Below, piece by piece: positions 36,171 to 45,922 of a stretch of DNA of 64,000 bases. How positions within the stretch are numbered: position 1 is the first letter of the stretch; the number at the start of each line of letters is the position of its first letter. The notes below the pieces were generated by a model. The model made no database searches. It had not been told where the DNA came from and saw only the letters and a list, made by a program, of their open reading frames with translations. The stretch is from Microbacterium sp. LWO13-1.2 (GTDB lineage Bacteria > Actinomycetota > Actinomycetes > Actinomycetales > Microbacteriaceae): NCBI RefSeq assembly GCF_038397725.1, contig NZ_CP151634.1:2976001-3040000 (forward strand), in the 5' to 3' direction. Both the position numbers and the translations under genes were made by a program.

Positions 36171-38420
36171 ATGGCGGAGGCGAACCCGTCGGCGCAGGGC
36201 TCGAGTCTGCGACGGCTCGTGCCCCGTATCTTCTCGCGCGCTCCGCGGATCAATGATCTCGACAATCTGATCAGGACGGTCAGGGCGAACCATCCGCGCG
36301 GTGACTTCTCGGTCATCGAACGGGCCTACGCGGTCGCGAAGGACAAGCACTCCGGGCAACTGCGCCAGAGCGGCGAACCGTACATCACTCATCCGCTCGC
36401 CGTGGCCCAGATCCTCGCCGAACTCGGCCTCGGTCCGCGTGCGATCGCTGCTGCCCTGCTGCATGACACGGTCGAGGACACCGGCTACGCACTCACCGAT
36501 CTGACGGCGGAGTTCGGCGACGAGGTCGCGATGCTGGTCGACGGCGTCACCAAGCTCGACAAGGTCAAGTACGGCGAGAGCGCACAGGCCGAGACGGTCC
36601 GCAAGATGATCGTGGCGATGTCCAAGGACATCAGAGTGCTGCTGATCAAGCTCGCCGACCGTCTGCACAACGCTCGGACCTGGGGCTTCGTCCCCCCGGA
36701 GAAAGCCGCCAAGAAGGCCAAGGAGACGCTGGAGATCTATGCGCCCCTGGCGAATCGACTCGGCATCCAGGCCATCAAATCGGAGCTCGAGGATCTCTCC
36801 TTCGCGGTTCTGCATCCGAAGATCTACAACGAGATCCACAGCCTCATCGCGCAGCGCACGCCGCAACGAGAGCAGTACCTGCAGAAGGTCGTGGAGGAGA
36901 TCGACGAGGATCTTCGTGACCTGCGCATCCGCGGCAAGGTCGTAGGCCGGCCCAAGCAGCTGTATTCGGTGTACCAGAAGATGGTCGTGCGCGGTCGCGA
37001 GTTCGACGACATCTACGACCTCATCGGCATCCGGGTCCTGGTCGGCTCCGTGCGCGACTGCTACGCCGTGCTCGGTGCGATCCACGCCCGCTGGACGCCT
37101 CTGCCGGGGCGGTTCAAGGATTACATCGCCACCCCGAAGTTCAACCTCTACCAGTCGCTGCACACCACGGTGATCGGCCCAGGTGGCCGGACGGTCGAGA
37201 TCCAGATCCGCACCAACGAGATGCATCACCAGGCCGAGTACGGCGTCGCCGCTCACTGGATGTACAAGGAACGGATGAACGGCGGCAAGACCGAGGTCCG
37301 CGCCTCCGATGCGGACATGGCGTGGCTTGCGCACATCTCGGACTGGCAGGCGGAGACGGCGGATCCCGGCGAGTTCCTCGATTCGCTGCGCTTCGAGATC
37401 GGGGCGAAAGAGGTCTACGTCTTCACGCCGAAGGGGCGTGTCGTCGGCCTGCCCGCCAGCGCGACTCCGGTCGATTTCGCGTATGCCGTGCACACCGAGA
37501 TCGGCCATCGCACCATGGGCGCGAAGGTCAACGGACGGCTGGTGCCGCTGGAGTCGGAGCTGAAGAGCGGCGATGTCGTCGAAGTCTTCACGTCGAAGAA
37601 CCCCGATGCCGGACCGAGCCAGGACTGGCTGGGATTCGTGCGCAGCACACGTGCGCGCAACAAGATCCGCGGCTGGTTCACCAAGGAGCGTCGCGAAGAG
37701 GCGATCGAGCAGGGCAAGGAAGCCATCGCCAGGGCGATGCGCCGGCAGAATCTGCCGCTGCAGCGTCTGATGAACCAGGACTCCTTCGCGGAGGTCGCCC
37801 ACCAGCTGCGCTACGAAGACGTCTCGGCGTTGTACGCGGCCGTCGGCGAAGGCCATGTCTCCACCCAATCGGTGCTCGAGAAGGTCACCGCCCTCGTGGC
37901 CGACAACGACACCACCACGGGCGCGATCGACCTTCCGGGCAGCGTACCGACCAGGGAGCCGCGCAGCGGCGACTCCGGCATTCTGGTCCGCGGTGCCGCC
38001 GACATCCTGGTCAAGCTCGCGAAGTGCTGCACCCCGGTACCCGGCGACCCGATCGTCGGCTTCGTCACCCGCGGCAGCGGAGTATCAGTGCACCGCGCCG
38101 ACTGCGTCAACGTGAAGGCGCTGAGCGGGGAGCAGGATCGATTCGTCGAGGTCTCCTGGGCGCCGACGACGAAGAGCGTGTTCCGGGTCCACATCCAGGT
38201 CGAAGCGCTGGATCGCTCCGGTCTTCTCTCGGATGTCACTCGTGTTCTGAGCGAGCACCACGTGAACATCCTCTCGGCAACCGTCTCGACGACCGACGAG
38301 CGTCTCGCGATCAGCCGTTTCGTGTTCGAGATGGGCGATGCCGTGCATCTGGACCGGGTGCTCAACGCGGTGCGAAGGATCGATGCGGTCTACGACGTCT
38401 ACCGGGTCACCACCTCGTAG
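36171..38420 (+). CDS. rel: Bifunctional (p)ppGpp synthetase/hydrolase Rel
   Basis: The 749-residue enzyme makes and degrades the alarmone (p)ppGpp. The hydrolase HD motif is intact (LLHDTVEDTGY, about residues 96-106). The synthetase region runs through VYQKMVVRGREFDDIYDLIGIRV and QAEYGVAAHW. Then come TGS (VYVFTPKGRVVGLP), the zinc-finger-like region (CCTPVPGDPIVGFVTRG) and a C-terminal ACT domain. AGGTGATGG precedes the ATG. It is 69 bp after secF and may share its transcript. Confidence 0.97.
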   Translation: MAEANPSAQGSSLRRLVPRIFSRAPRINDLDNLIRTVRANHPRGDFSVIERAYAVAKDKHSGQLRQSGEPYITHPLAVAQILAELGLGPRAIAAALLHDTVEDTGYALTDLTAEFGDEVAMLVDGVTKLDKVKYGESAQAETVRKMIVAMSKDIRVLLIKLADRLHNARTWGFVPPEKAAKKAKETLEIYAPLANRLGIQAIKSELEDLSFAVLHPKIYNEIHSLIAQRTPQREQYLQKVVEEIDEDLRDLRIRGKVVGRPKQLYSVYQKMVVRGREFDDIYDLIGIRVLVGSVRDCYAVLGAIHARWTPLPGRFKDYIATPKFNLYQSLHTTVIGPGGRTVEIQIRTNEMHHQAEYGVAAHWMYKERMNGGKTEVRASDADMAWLAHISDWQAETADPGEFLDSLRFEIGAKEVYVFTPKGRVVGLPASATPVDFAYAVHTEIGHRTMGAKVNGRLVPLESELKSGDVVEVFTSKNPDAGPSQDWLGFVRSTRARNKIRGWFTKERREEAIEQGKEAIARAMRRQNLPLQRLMNQDSFAEVAHQLRYEDVSALYAAVGEGHVSTQSVLEKVTALVADNDTTTGAIDLPGSVPTREPRSGDSGILVRGAADILVKLAKCCTPVPGDPIVGFVTRGSGVSVHRADCVNVKALSGEQDRFVEVSWAPTTKSVFRVHIQVEALDRSGLLSDVTRVLSEHHVNILSATVSTTDERLAISRFVFEMGDAVHLDRVLNAVRRIDAVYDVYRVTTS

Positions 38421-38428
38421 CCGCTTCT

Positions 38429-38968
38429 TCATTCCCGCTGTTCGATCCACGTCAGGGCGGCGCGGGTTCCGGGCACCCGGTGCAGAGTCCGCACCTCGTG
38501 CGCGGCGGCCGCAACGAGCCCGGGGGTGAGCTCTGCGAGGGCCGCCGCCCAGGTCGCCGAGGCAGGATCCCGGTGGATGCCGAGGATCAGATCGATCATG
38601 GTGCGCAGTGGCGTCGATACCGACAGCCCGGCGATCTGCGTGAGATCACCGGGCGCGAGAAGCACATCATGGAAGATCAGTCGTGCGCTGACAGCAGGGC
38701 GCAGGCGTCTGGCGACGGCACGTCGTGCGTGATGGGGCGACGGCGGACCGTCACCCGCTCCGTGGATCCAGGCCGCGGAAGGGCCGGACGCCGCCATGCC
38801 CGGCATGATCAGCGAGCGGAGGCCCGCAGCCCGCACCTCGGGTCCCTCGACAAGATCCGCCGGGATGTAGCCCTCTCCGAGTTCGACGACGTGGCCGTCC
38901 AGTCGCGCCGCACTCAGCTCCGGCTGTGCGAGCCGGTCACCGGGCAGATAGAAGAGCGCGGGGTGCAT
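38429..38968 (-). CDS. AbiEi-like/DUF protein, function unclear
   Basis: The ~179-residue protein lacks a recognisable catalytic motif. Its middle (RLIFHDVLLAPGDLTQIAGLSVSTPLRTMIDLI) resembles the AbiEi/endonuclease-like proteins common in actinobacteria, where such a strand precedes a nuclease-like domain. Here the C-terminal nuclease part is missing, so it is likely a short divergent member. No toxin partner is adjacent. Confidence 0.45.
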   Translation of the reverse strand: MHPALFYLPGDRLAQPELSAARLDGHVVELGEGYIPADLVEGPEVRAAGLRSLIMPGMAASGPSAAWIHGAGDGPPSPHHARRAVARRLRPAVSARLIFHDVLLAPGDLTQIAGLSVSTPLRTMIDLILGIHRDPASATWAAALAELTPGLVAAAAHEVRTLHRVPGTRAALTWIEQRE

Positions 38969-39030
38969 CACGCCAGTGTGGCGCAGCGCACCCCGCGCTC
39001 AGATCCTCCGCAGAGGATCTGTGGATAACG

Positions 39031-40383
39031 TCAGGAACCGAGGGCGTTCAGCCAGGCGCGACGCGCCTCCAGGGCATCCGCCGCGGCCTTCGCCGCCTTC
39101 TTATCGCCGGCCTTCTCCGCCGCAGCCAGTTCGGCCTCGAGCTTCTCGATGGCCTCGAGCAGCTGCGAACTCATGTCGTTCGCCCTGGCCGTGGTCGTCG
39201 GGTTGTTCTTCTTCCAGTCGACGTCCTCGCGGGCCTTGAGCGCCTGCTCGATGACGCGCAGTCGGTCGTCGAGGGCACGTTCCTTCTCGCGCGGGAAGAT
39301 CCGTCCGCCGTCGTCCCACTGGCGCTGGATACGAGTGAGCAGGGCGCGGGCGCGCTTGATGTTCGACTCGTCGGCAACCGCCTTCGCCTCCTCGAGAAGC
39401 GCTTCGCGCTCCTCGATCCGGGGAGCGGATTCGGCTTCCTCGGCTGCTGCCTGCTCGCTGCGCGCGGCGTAGAGGGCGTCGCCGGCGGCCTTGAACTTCG
39501 CCCACAGTGCGTCATCGACCTTGCGGCCGGCCCGTCCTGCTGCCTTCCACTCGTCGAGGAGCGTGCGGTAGGAGGGGATGCCGTCGACACCACGAGGGGC
39601 CAGAGCCTCTGCGCGCTCGACGAGACGTGCCTTCACATCGCGTGCGGCCTTGTGCGTGTCGTCGAGTTCCGAGTAGAACGCGCGGCGCTGCTTGTCGACC
39701 ACGGCGCGAGCATCACGGAAACGCTTCCAGAGCTGCTGGGAGATGCCCTTGGACAGTCGCGGGCCATTCTGCTGCTGGGCCTGCCAGGTGTCGAAGAGCT
39801 CGCCGAGCTCAGCGGTGACCTGCTTCCACTGCACCTTGGTGAGGTCTCGCGCGGCGATCTCCTCGGCGCGCTCGACCAGAGCGGTGCGCTCGGCCACGGC
39901 CTGGTCGACGAGTTCCTTCGCCTGCTGCGCCTCCTGAGCGGTCGCCTCCGAGAGAGAGGAAGTCAGAGCGTTGAGGCGCTCGCGCAGCGAGGCGAGGTCG
40001 CCGACAGCGGCCGCATCCGTCGCCTCGTCGAGGAGGTGACCGGCCTGCTTCACCAGGTCGCTGGCGGTTGCGCCGCCGGCCTTGTGGCGCTGCTCGAGCG
40101 TGTGCACCTTGAACGCGATGTCATCGAACTTGCGCACGAAGTAGGCGAGAGCCTCGTCGGATGTGCCGTCCGGGTACTGTCCGACGACCCGCCACTCGTC
40201 GCCCTCGCGCACTTCGACCGTGCCGTCCTCCGCGACTCTGCCCCACTGGGCTGCGCCGCTGGTCGCGGGCGCGGTCGGCGTCACCGGGGCGACGGCCGCC
40301 GGTGTCGGGATCTTCCGCGGCAGAGGAGCAGCCGGGGGAGCAGGAACGGGTGGAGTCGGCTTCGAAGGCTCGTTGGCAGACAC
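39031..40383 (-). CDS. DUF349 coiled-coil protein
   Basis: The 450-residue protein begins with a Pro/Ala-rich tail, then a small beta domain (WGRVAEDGTVEVREGDEWRVVG), then repeated DUF349 helices (LYDTWQ-like LFDTWQAQQQ, LLDEWKAAGRAGRKVDDALWAKFKAAGDALY). It is a long helical, probably coiled-coil protein; relatives are associated with stress or ribosome-linked roles but not firmly assigned. The GTG start at 40383 has AAGGAG 9 nt upstream. Confidence 0.85.
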   Translation of the reverse strand: MSANEPSKPTPPVPAPPAAPLPRKIPTPAAVAPVTPTAPATSGAAQWGRVAEDGTVEVREGDEWRVVGQYPDGTSDEALAYFVRKFDDIAFKVHTLEQRHKAGGATASDLVKQAGHLLDEATDAAAVGDLASLRERLNALTSSLSEATAQEAQQAKELVDQAVAERTALVERAEEIAARDLTKVQWKQVTAELGELFDTWQAQQQNGPRLSKGISQQLWKRFRDARAVVDKQRRAFYSELDDTHKAARDVKARLVERAEALAPRGVDGIPSYRTLLDEWKAAGRAGRKVDDALWAKFKAAGDALYAARSEQAAAEEAESAPRIEEREALLEEAKAVADESNIKRARALLTRIQRQWDDGGRIFPREKERALDDRLRVIEQALKAREDVDWKKNNPTTTARANDMSSQLLEAIEKLEAELAAAEKAGDKKAAKAAADALEARRAWLNALGS

Positions 40384-40485
40384 AGTGAATTCTCCTTGCG
40401 CGGTCAGCCCGCGGGAGGCGGAAAGGACGAGGTTCAGCCTAGTACGTGACGACTCCACGAACAGGGCACGCGTGTTCACACGACC

Positions 40486-40501
40486 GTCACTGGATTGTGA
40501 G
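40486..40501 (+). promoter_or_regulatory. Degenerate GlnR-like half-sites upstream of nirB
   Basis: GTCAC-n6-GTGAG, on the same spacing as the better box 45 bp downstream. It may be a secondary site or the NnaR contact region. Confidence 0.35.
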
Positions 40502-40530
40502 GAGATCGTTCGACGGGTGAAACACAGATC

Positions 40531-40546
40531 GTCACGTCCGGGAAAC
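40531..40546 (+). promoter_or_regulatory. Putative GlnR operator of nirB
   Basis: GTCAC-n6-GAAAC matches the GlnR box (GTnAC-n6-GAAAC) exactly, 57 bp before nirB. In Streptomyces and Mycobacterium nirB is a direct GlnR target. Confidence 0.6.
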
Positions 40547-40602
40547 ACCGCGCTCCTATCGTCGCCAGCACGACATATCCATCCCGGTCGACAGGAGCGA
40601 TG

Positions 40603-43185
40603 ATGAACGACACCGCGAGCACGCAGCAGGAGATCCTGGTCGTCGGAGCCGGAATGGTGGCGCACCGCTTCGTGGAGAGCCTGCTCACCCGCACCGATGC
40701 GGCACTGCGGGTCACCGTGGTGGGCGACGAAGGACGACACCCCTATGACCGGGTGGGACTGACCGGCTTCTTCTCGGGGGCATCCGCCGACGATCTGGTC
40801 CTGGATCGCGCCGTGTTCGACGATCCTCGGGTCCGTCTCATCCCGGACGACCGGGTGCTGCGCATCGATCGGGCCGCGAAGACGGTCTCCACCAGGGCCC
40901 GGCGCACGCTGAGTTACGACTCGCTGGTGCTCGCGACCGGGTCGTACGCGGCCAGGGTGGCTGTGGACGGTGCCGACCTCCCCGGATGCTTCGTGTACCG
41001 GACGTTGGACGACGTGCAGGCGCTGCGCGACTTCGTTCAGAAGCGCGAGCGGATGCTGGGGCGCCCGCTGCGTGGCGCGGTGATCGGCGGCGGCCTGCTC
41101 GGCCTCGAGGCTGCGGGTGCCCTTCAGGGGATGGACGTCGACGCCACGGTCGTGCAGTACTCGGACCGGCTGATGTCCAACCAGCTGGATGCCGCCGGGG
41201 CCGGCATGCTGCGCCGCCTGCTCGAGGCGCGCGGTATCTCGGTACGTACCGAGGCGCGCACCACGCGACTCGATCCTGACGACTCCGGTGCGGTCACGGC
41301 GCTCGAGTTCCAGGACGGATCTTTCCATCGCGCGGACGTGGTCGTGTTCACGGTCGGCGTGCGGCCACGCGATGAGCTCGCCCGTGGCGCGGAGCTCGCC
41401 GTGCACCCGCGCGGCGGCGTCGTCATCGACGAGCGCTGCTCGACCTCCGATGCGCACATCCTCGCGATCGGCGAGGTCGCGAACTACGAGGGGCGCTGCG
41501 TCGGTCTCGTCGCTCCCGGCTATGCGATGGCCGAGGTCGCGGCGACCAGGCTGCTCGGCGGTGAGGCGACTTTCCCCGGCTACGACGAGTCGGCGAAGCT
41601 CAAGCTCTCGGGTGTCGACGTGGCGAGCTTCGGCGATGCGATGGCCACCACCCCCAACGCGCTCGACGTCGTCTACGCCGATCCGGTCGCCGGCGTCTAC
41701 AAGAAGCTCGTGCTCTCCGATGATGCGCAGACGCTGCTCGGCGGCATCCTGGTTGGTGATGCTGCGGCCTACGGCTCTCTGCGTCCGCTCGTCGGGGCCC
41801 GGTTGGGCGCGGATCCGGCCGCCTATCTGCTGCCCGAGGGCGGCGTCGAGGCACCCGGCGGCGAACTGCCCGACGAGGCCGTCGTCTGCTCCTGCTCCAA
41901 TGTGACGGCTGGTCGCATCCGCCAGGCCGTGCACGAGGAGGGCTGCGCCGACGCGGCAGCGGTCAAGGGGTGCACGAAGGCGGGCGCCACCTGCGGCTCC
42001 TGCGTGCTGATGGTGAAGAAGGTCGTCGGCCAGGAACTCACCAAGCTCGGTCAGACCGTGTCGAACGCGCTGTGCGAGCACTTCGAGATGTCGCGGCGTC
42101 AGCTGTTCGACGCCGTGCGGGTCGCTCAGCTCACGACCTTCAGCTCGATCGTCGAGCGATTCGGCCGCGGCCGGGGCTGCGACATCTGCAAACCGGCCAT
42201 CGCCAGCATCCTCGCGGTCCTCGTCGGCGCCCACGTGCTCGACGGCGAGAATGCCACGCTTCAGGACACCAACGACCACGTGATGGCCAACATGCAGAAG
42301 GACGGCACCTACTCGGTCGTGCCGCGGATGCCCGGCGGCGAAGTGACCCCGGACGGCCTGCTCGTGATCGGTCAGATCGCCAAGGACTTCGCGCTGTACA
42401 CGAAGATCACCGGCGGGCAGCGGATCGACATGTTCGGTGCGCGGATCGAGCAGCTTCCGGCGATCTGGGGCCGGCTCGTCGACGCAGGCTTCGAATCCGG
42501 GCACGCCTACGGGAAGTCGCTGCGCACGGTGAAATCGTGCGTCGGCTCGACGTGGTGCCGGTTCGGTGTGTTGGACTCGGTGGGGATGGCCGTGCGCCTG
42601 GAGCTGAGGTATCGCGGACTGCGCGCTCCGCACAAGCTGAAGGTCGGCGTATCGGGCTGCGCCAGGGAATGCGCCGAGGCGCGCTCGAAGGACGTCGGGG
42701 TGATCGCAACCGAGACCGGGTGGAACATGTACGTCGGCGGCAACGGCGGCTTCTCACCACGGCATGCCGAGCTGCTCGCCACCGATCTCGACGACGAAGG
42801 GCTGATCCGCGCGATCGATCGCTTCTTCATGTACTACATCCGCACCGCCGACCGGCTGCAGCGCACCGCTCCCTGGTGCGAAGAGCTCGAGGGCGGACTC
42901 GACGGCCTGAAAGCGGTGATCTTCGACGACAGTCTCGGCATCTGCGCGGATCTCGACGAGGCGATGGCCGGGCACGTCGACCGCTACGAGGACGAGTGGG
43001 CGGCCACACTTCGCGACCCCGCGAAGCTGGCGCGCTTCCGCTCGTTCGTCAATGCGGGGGACACCCCGGATCCCTCGCTCGCCTATGTGGCCGAGCGCGG
43101 GCAGATCCGCCCGGCGACGACCGAGGAGCGCCGCACCGGTGGCGTCCTGATCGCGGGCACGGCATTGGAGGTCAGACGAGGATGA
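40603..43185 (+). CDS. nirB: Assimilatory nitrite reductase large subunit
   Basis: The 860-residue cytoplasmic flavoprotein reduces nitrite to ammonium with NAD(P)H. In order: FAD/NAD domains (VVGAGMVAHRFVES; GGGLLGLEAAG), a BFD-type [2Fe-2S] region (VCSCSNVTAGRIRQAV then CTKAGATCGSC), and a siroheme/[4Fe-4S] domain (CVGSTWCRFG at about 646, then CARECAEARSKDVG). Two ATGs are adjacent; the second, at 40603, has better spacing from AGGAG. It overlaps nirD by 4 bp. GlnR-like sites lie upstream. Confidence 0.96.
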   Translation: MNDTASTQQEILVVGAGMVAHRFVESLLTRTDAALRVTVVGDEGRHPYDRVGLTGFFSGASADDLVLDRAVFDDPRVRLIPDDRVLRIDRAAKTVSTRARRTLSYDSLVLATGSYAARVAVDGADLPGCFVYRTLDDVQALRDFVQKRERMLGRPLRGAVIGGGLLGLEAAGALQGMDVDATVVQYSDRLMSNQLDAAGAGMLRRLLEARGISVRTEARTTRLDPDDSGAVTALEFQDGSFHRADVVVFTVGVRPRDELARGAELAVHPRGGVVIDERCSTSDAHILAIGEVANYEGRCVGLVAPGYAMAEVAATRLLGGEATFPGYDESAKLKLSGVDVASFGDAMATTPNALDVVYADPVAGVYKKLVLSDDAQTLLGGILVGDAAAYGSLRPLVGARLGADPAAYLLPEGGVEAPGGELPDEAVVCSCSNVTAGRIRQAVHEEGCADAAAVKGCTKAGATCGSCVLMVKKVVGQELTKLGQTVSNALCEHFEMSRRQLFDAVRVAQLTTFSSIVERFGRGRGCDICKPAIASILAVLVGAHVLDGENATLQDTNDHVMANMQKDGTYSVVPRMPGGEVTPDGLLVIGQIAKDFALYTKITGGQRIDMFGARIEQLPAIWGRLVDAGFESGHAYGKSLRTVKSCVGSTWCRFGVLDSVGMAVRLELRYRGLRAPHKLKVGVSGCARECAEARSKDVGVIATETGWNMYVGGNGGFSPRHAELLATDLDDEGLIRAIDRFFMYYIRTADRLQRTAPWCEELEGGLDGLKAVIFDDSLGICADLDEAMAGHVDRYEDEWAATLRDPAKLARFRSFVNAGDTPDPSLAYVAERGQIRPATTEERRTGGVLIAGTALEVRRG

Positions 43186-43544
43186 GCACGGTGATCGATG
43201 TGACGATGGTACGGGTCTGCACGCTCGACGATCTCGAGGTGGAGCGCGGCAGGGCTGCCCTGATCGATGGCGACCAGGTCGCGCTCTTCCTGCTGGCAGA
43301 CGGCACGGTGCATGCGGTCGACAACCTCGACCCGTACAGCGGTGCGCAGGTGATCTCGCGGGGAATCGTCGGCAGCAGGGGTGAGGCGCCGACGGTCGCC
43401 TCACCCCTGCACAAGCAGGTGTTCGATCTCCGCACCGGGAAATGCCTCGACACCCAGGGCAAGGCGAACGCCGAGCTGCGGGTGTGGGGCGTCCAGGTGA
43501 TCGACGGCGCCGTGCACCTGGAGATCGGACGGGAGCGGTCATGA
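43182..43544 (+). CDS. nirD: Nitrite reductase small subunit
   Basis: The 120-residue Rieske-like subunit of NirBD. It contains the fold's DNLDPYSGA and VASPLHKQVFDLRTGKCL segments but lacks the His/Cys pairs of true Rieske clusters, as usual for NirD. Starts at an ATG overlapping the nirB stop and overlaps the next gene by 4 bp. Confidence 0.95.
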   Translation: MSTVIDVTMVRVCTLDDLEVERGRAALIDGDQVALFLLADGTVHAVDNLDPYSGAQVISRGIVGSRGEAPTVASPLHKQVFDLRTGKCLDTQGKANAELRVWGVQVIDGAVHLEIGRERS

Positions 43545-44776
43545 CGACGATGCTCGGCCTTTCGCTGCGCGGCCGCGAGGTGCTGATGGTCGGCGGAGGT
43601 GCGGTGACGGCCCGCCGGCTGCGCCGTTTCCTCGCGGACGGTGCACGGGTGCGCGTCATCGCACCGGAACTTTCGGACGAGACCCGCGATCTCATCGCGG
43701 AGAACGCCGTCACCTGGTATCCGCGGCGCTTCCGCCGTGGGGACATCGCCGGCGCCTGGATCGTGCACACCGCCACCGGCGACAGGAAGGTCGATCGAGC
43801 CGTCGCCGCTCAGTGCGAGCGTCGACGTGTGATCTGCATCGACGCCTCGGACGGCACCATCGGCTCGGCACGGCTGACGGCTCAGACGTCGTCCGGTGAC
43901 GTCGTGATCGGAGTGACCGGCGAGCTCGGCGTCGACCCCCGGCGTTCCGTCGAGGTCCGCGACGCTGTCGCCGGGTTGCTCACCTCGGGTCGACTGCCCG
44001 TTCGACGTCATCGGCCGGGACTGCTCGGACGCGTCGATCTGATCGGCGGTGGCCCCGGCCCCGCTGACCTGATGACGGTGCGGGCGCGGAGACTGCTCGC
44101 CGAAGCCGATGTCGTCATCGCCGATCGGCTGGGCCCGGCGGCGGAACTGCGCTCCGAACTGGCCCCCGGCGTGCTCGTGATCGACGTCGGCAAGCGTCCG
44201 GGGCACCACCCTGTGCCCCAGCACGAGATCAACGCCCTGCTTGTCGAGCACGCGCGAGCCGGGAAGCGGGTGGTCCGTCTGAAGGGCGGCGATCCCTTCG
44301 TCCTCGGTCGCGGTGGCGAGGAGGTCGTCGCCTGCGTCACGGCCGGAGTGCCGGTGGACGTGACGCCCGGCGTGAGCAGTGCGATCTCCGTGCCGCAGTC
44401 GGCCGGAATCCCGGTCACTCACCGGGGTGTGGCATCCGCCGTGCATGTCGTGAACGGCCAGGGCGACGTCACCGATGCCACCTTCGCCGCGATGAAGGAT
44501 GACTCGGTCACCACTGTCGTCCTGATGGGGGTCGCGGCGTTGCCGCGGATCGTCGCGGCAGCGCTCGCGTACGGCATCCCCGAGCAGCAGCCTGTGGCTA
44601 TTGTGGAGAACGGCCATACCCCCATCCAGCGGACGATCCGGAGCACACTGATGAACGTCGTCGCCGAAGCGGATGCAGCGCAGGTGCAGAACCCGTCCGT
44701 GATCGTCTTCGGCGGCGTTGCCGCGGCCGGCCTGCTGCTGCCGATCACCGGACAGCTCGCCGAGAGCACCGCGTGA
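43541..44776 (+). CDS. cobA: Siroheme synthase: uroporphyrinogen-III methyltransferase with N-terminal precorrin-2 dehydrogenase-like domain
   Basis: The 411-residue protein has an NAD-binding N-terminal third (GREVLMVGGGAVTARRLRRFLADGA) resembling the CysG dehydrogenase part, and a C-terminal SUMT domain (LIGGGPGPADLMTVRARRLL, VPVDVTPGVSSAISVPQSAGIPVTHRG). It provides precorrin-2 and, with the first domain, sirohydrochlorin for the siroheme of NirB. It overlaps both neighbours by 4 bp. Ferrochelatase activity is not obvious. Confidence 0.92.
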   Translation: MTTMLGLSLRGREVLMVGGGAVTARRLRRFLADGARVRVIAPELSDETRDLIAENAVTWYPRRFRRGDIAGAWIVHTATGDRKVDRAVAAQCERRRVICIDASDGTIGSARLTAQTSSGDVVIGVTGELGVDPRRSVEVRDAVAGLLTSGRLPVRRHRPGLLGRVDLIGGGPGPADLMTVRARRLLAEADVVIADRLGPAAELRSELAPGVLVIDVGKRPGHHPVPQHEINALLVEHARAGKRVVRLKGGDPFVLGRGGEEVVACVTAGVPVDVTPGVSSAISVPQSAGIPVTHRGVASAVHVVNGQGDVTDATFAAMKDDSVTTVVLMGVAALPRIVAAALAYGIPEQQPVAIVENGHTPIQRTIRSTLMNVVAEADAAQVQNPSVIVFGGVAAAGLLLPITGQLAESTA

Positions 44777-45912
44777 CGAAGCCGCGAGCCACAGGGCCGC
44801 GCGTGCTCGATGCCGCACTCGCCGGTTGTACCATCATCGTCGCGGCGGATCGCCGCTCGGTGGACCTCGCCACGGCGCTGGAACGACGTGGCGCGCAGGT
44901 GCACCGCGCCCCGGCGCTGAGTATCGTCCCCAACGCGGACGATGCTGAGCTGCTGCGCCGAACCGAGCAGCTGGTGGCGTCTCCTCCCGACATCGTCGTC
45001 GTCACCACGGGTGTGGGCTTCCGCGGCTGGATGGATGCCGCTCATGAGCACGGCCTCGACGCACGTCTGGACGCCGCTCTCGCGGATGCGCAGTTCGTCG
45101 CGAGGGGGCCGAAGGCGCACGGGGCGATCCAGCAGGCCGGATTCACCGCCGACTGGGTCGCGGAATCGGAGACCTCCGCCGAAGTGGGCGAGTATCTGCT
45201 CGCCTCGCGTATCGCCGGCAAACGGATCGCCATCCAGCACCACGGCGCGGGCGCCGACGGTCTCGATGAGCTACTCGCCGCCGAGGGCGCCGACGTCGTC
45301 AGCATCACGGTGTATCGCTGGGGACCGCCGCCCGACCCCGAGATCGTGCGGCGATCCGCGCTGCAGGCGGGCTCCGGCGAAGCGGATGCGGTGCTGTTCA
45401 CCTCGGCGCCGGGCGCGGCATCATGGCTGCGCGTCGCCGAGGAAGTCGGCGCTCTTGACGAGATCAGAGTCCGCGCGAGCACGGGCCGCCTGCTGCTCGC
45501 GGCGGTCGGACCGATCACGGTGCAGCCCCTGCTCGACGCCGATCTGCGCGCGACGGTCGCCGAGCGCGGGCGCCTCGGCTCGTTGGCGCGATGCGTCATC
45601 GGTCATTTCGGCGGTGGTCGGGCCCCGTCCCGACACACGGCGGCAGGACGCGTGGAGGTGCGCAGCGGCGGCATCCTGGTCGACGAGACGTTCATTCCCT
45701 TGTCGCGCACGGCGGCCCGGCTCATCGAGGCGCTCTTCCTCGCGGGCGGGAACGTTCTCTCGCGGCAGGAACTCGGCCGGATCCTTCCCGGTGCCGAGCG
45801 CAACCCGCACGCGGTAGAGGTCGCGATCGCGCGCCTGCGTGACGCTCTCGGCGATCTCGATCTGGTCCGCACCGTCGTCAAGCGCGGCTATCGCCTCGCC
45901 GTCGAAGACTGA
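44773..45912 (+). CDS. nnaR: NnaR-like regulator: HemD domain fused to winged helix
   Basis: The 379-residue protein combines a uroporphyrinogen-III synthase-like region (about 1-260; TIIVAADRRSVDLATALERRG, VVVTTGVGFRGW) with a C-terminal OmpR-type winged helix (LSRTAARLIEALFLAGGNVLSRQELGRIL, then VEVAIARLRDAL). This fusion is the NnaR family, which acts with GlnR on nitrate/nitrite genes in Streptomyces and mycobacteria. Whether the HemD part keeps enzyme activity is unclear. It closes the nir operon and is followed by a long terminator. Confidence 0.88.
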   Translation: MTKPRATGPRVLDAALAGCTIIVAADRRSVDLATALERRGAQVHRAPALSIVPNADDAELLRRTEQLVASPPDIVVVTTGVGFRGWMDAAHEHGLDARLDAALADAQFVARGPKAHGAIQQAGFTADWVAESETSAEVGEYLLASRIAGKRIAIQHHGAGADGLDELLAAEGADVVSITVYRWGPPPDPEIVRRSALQAGSGEADAVLFTSAPGAASWLRVAEEVGALDEIRVRASTGRLLLAAVGPITVQPLLDADLRATVAERGRLGSLARCVIGHFGGGRAPSRHTAAGRVEVRSGGILVDETFIPLSRTAARLIEALFLAGGNVLSRQELGRILPGAERNPHAVEVAIARLRDALGDLDLVRTVVKRGYRLAVED

Positions 45913-45922
45913 CCGCAGACGC

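Noticed and set aside
34716..37868. Minus-strand open frame of 1050 codons opposite secD, secF and rel
   Set aside because: Same reasoning: antisense to three well-identified genes, no motifs.
40384..42633. Upstream extension of the DUF349 frame antisense to nirB
   Set aside because: The real gene starts at GTG 40383 with a good ribosome binding site; the extension is antisense shadow.
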